Below are positions 63,999-64,000 of a stretch of DNA of 64,000 bases, in pieces. Numbering within the stretch: the stretch's first letter is position 1; the number at the start of each line of letters is the position of its first letter. The translations under genes and the position numbers were made by a program. The stretch is from Ahaetulla prasina. Lineage: Eukaryota > Chordata > Lepidosauria > Squamata > Colubridae. Under the pieces are notes generated by a model, which worked only from the letters and a program-made list of their open reading frames with translations, was not told the origin of the DNA and searched no databases. The DNA is taken from positions 32,819,020 through 32,883,019 of the forward strand of contig NC_080546.1 of the NCBI RefSeq assembly GCF_028640845.1. The letters are read 5' to 3'.

Positions 63999-64000
63999 CC

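Larger units (their letters stand above)
63376..64000 (-). mobile_element. DIRS-type retrotransposon, 3' end, minus strand, cut by window edge
   Basis: A CpG-richer block, unlike its surroundings. It combines the end of a tyrosine-recombinase reading frame (63756-63998, minus) with a terminal region holding inverted and direct repeats (see separate entries). DIRS elements carry a tyrosine recombinase instead of a DDE integrase and have inverted or split terminal repeats with an internal complementary region. That is what the order here suggests. The rest of the element lies to the right of the window. Confidence 0.7.

Overview
The window is vertebrate nuclear DNA, AT-rich and dominated by interspersed repeats, almost certainly from a squamate reptile and most likely a snake. 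The evidence is the repeat set: tRNA-headed SINEs of the Sauria type, CORE-type SINEs with an L2-like tail, a BovB/RTE LINE fragment, an L2-clade LINE, CR1 fragments, and three CR1/L3-like 3' tails running into (ATTCT)n/(AATAG)n pentamers. As I recall it, that last association is typical of advanced snakes. Nothing points to a microbe, plasmid or phage. Nearly all listed reading frames are chance frames or transposon debris.

Layout. 1-19.6 kb is gene-poor DNA with SINEs, Tc1/mariner- and hAT-type MITEs, a 206-bp foldback, a short L1-like insertion with a 10-bp target duplication, and microsatellites. 19.6-21.5 kb holds three palindromic hAT-type MITEs and a CpG-rich island with a possible first exon ending in a perfect splice donor. 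21.5-38.4 kb holds CR1 pieces, four solo LTRs with 5-bp target duplications (two of one family in opposite orientations), a BovB fragment split by a SINE, and a tRNA SINE split by a foldback. 38.48-39.48 kb is a second CpG island with a better first-coding-exon candidate (39190-39280). A 40-nt candidate exon at 62261-62300 has a matching reading phase, so much of 39-64 kb may be the first introns of one unidentified plus-strand gene.

45.1-46.8 kb is a 5'-truncated L2-clade LINE whose reverse transcriptase is broken by a stop and a frameshift. 50.6-56.3 kb is the most structured part: a 387-bp Tc1/mariner-type MITE holds an hAT-type element (which itself holds a SINE) and, separately, a 4.6-kb Ty3/Gypsy retrotransposon with two 214-bp LTRs, primer-binding site, gag, a broken pol and a polypurine tract. 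Every boundary except that of the inner SINE is supported by a target duplication. 57-60 kb holds another MITE, an inverted CR1 pair and a fifth solo LTR. The last 600 bases are the 3' end of a DIRS-type retrotransposon on the minus strand, with the C-terminus of a tyrosine recombinase running off the window and the mixed inverted/direct repeats expected of that class.

The elements interact as parasites rather than as a pathway: CORE-SINEs share their tail with the L2 LINE, Sauria SINEs are thought to depend on BovB, and MITEs need autonomous transposases that are not in this window. No database search was possible, so family names rest on remembered consensus features and on termini and target duplications read directly.
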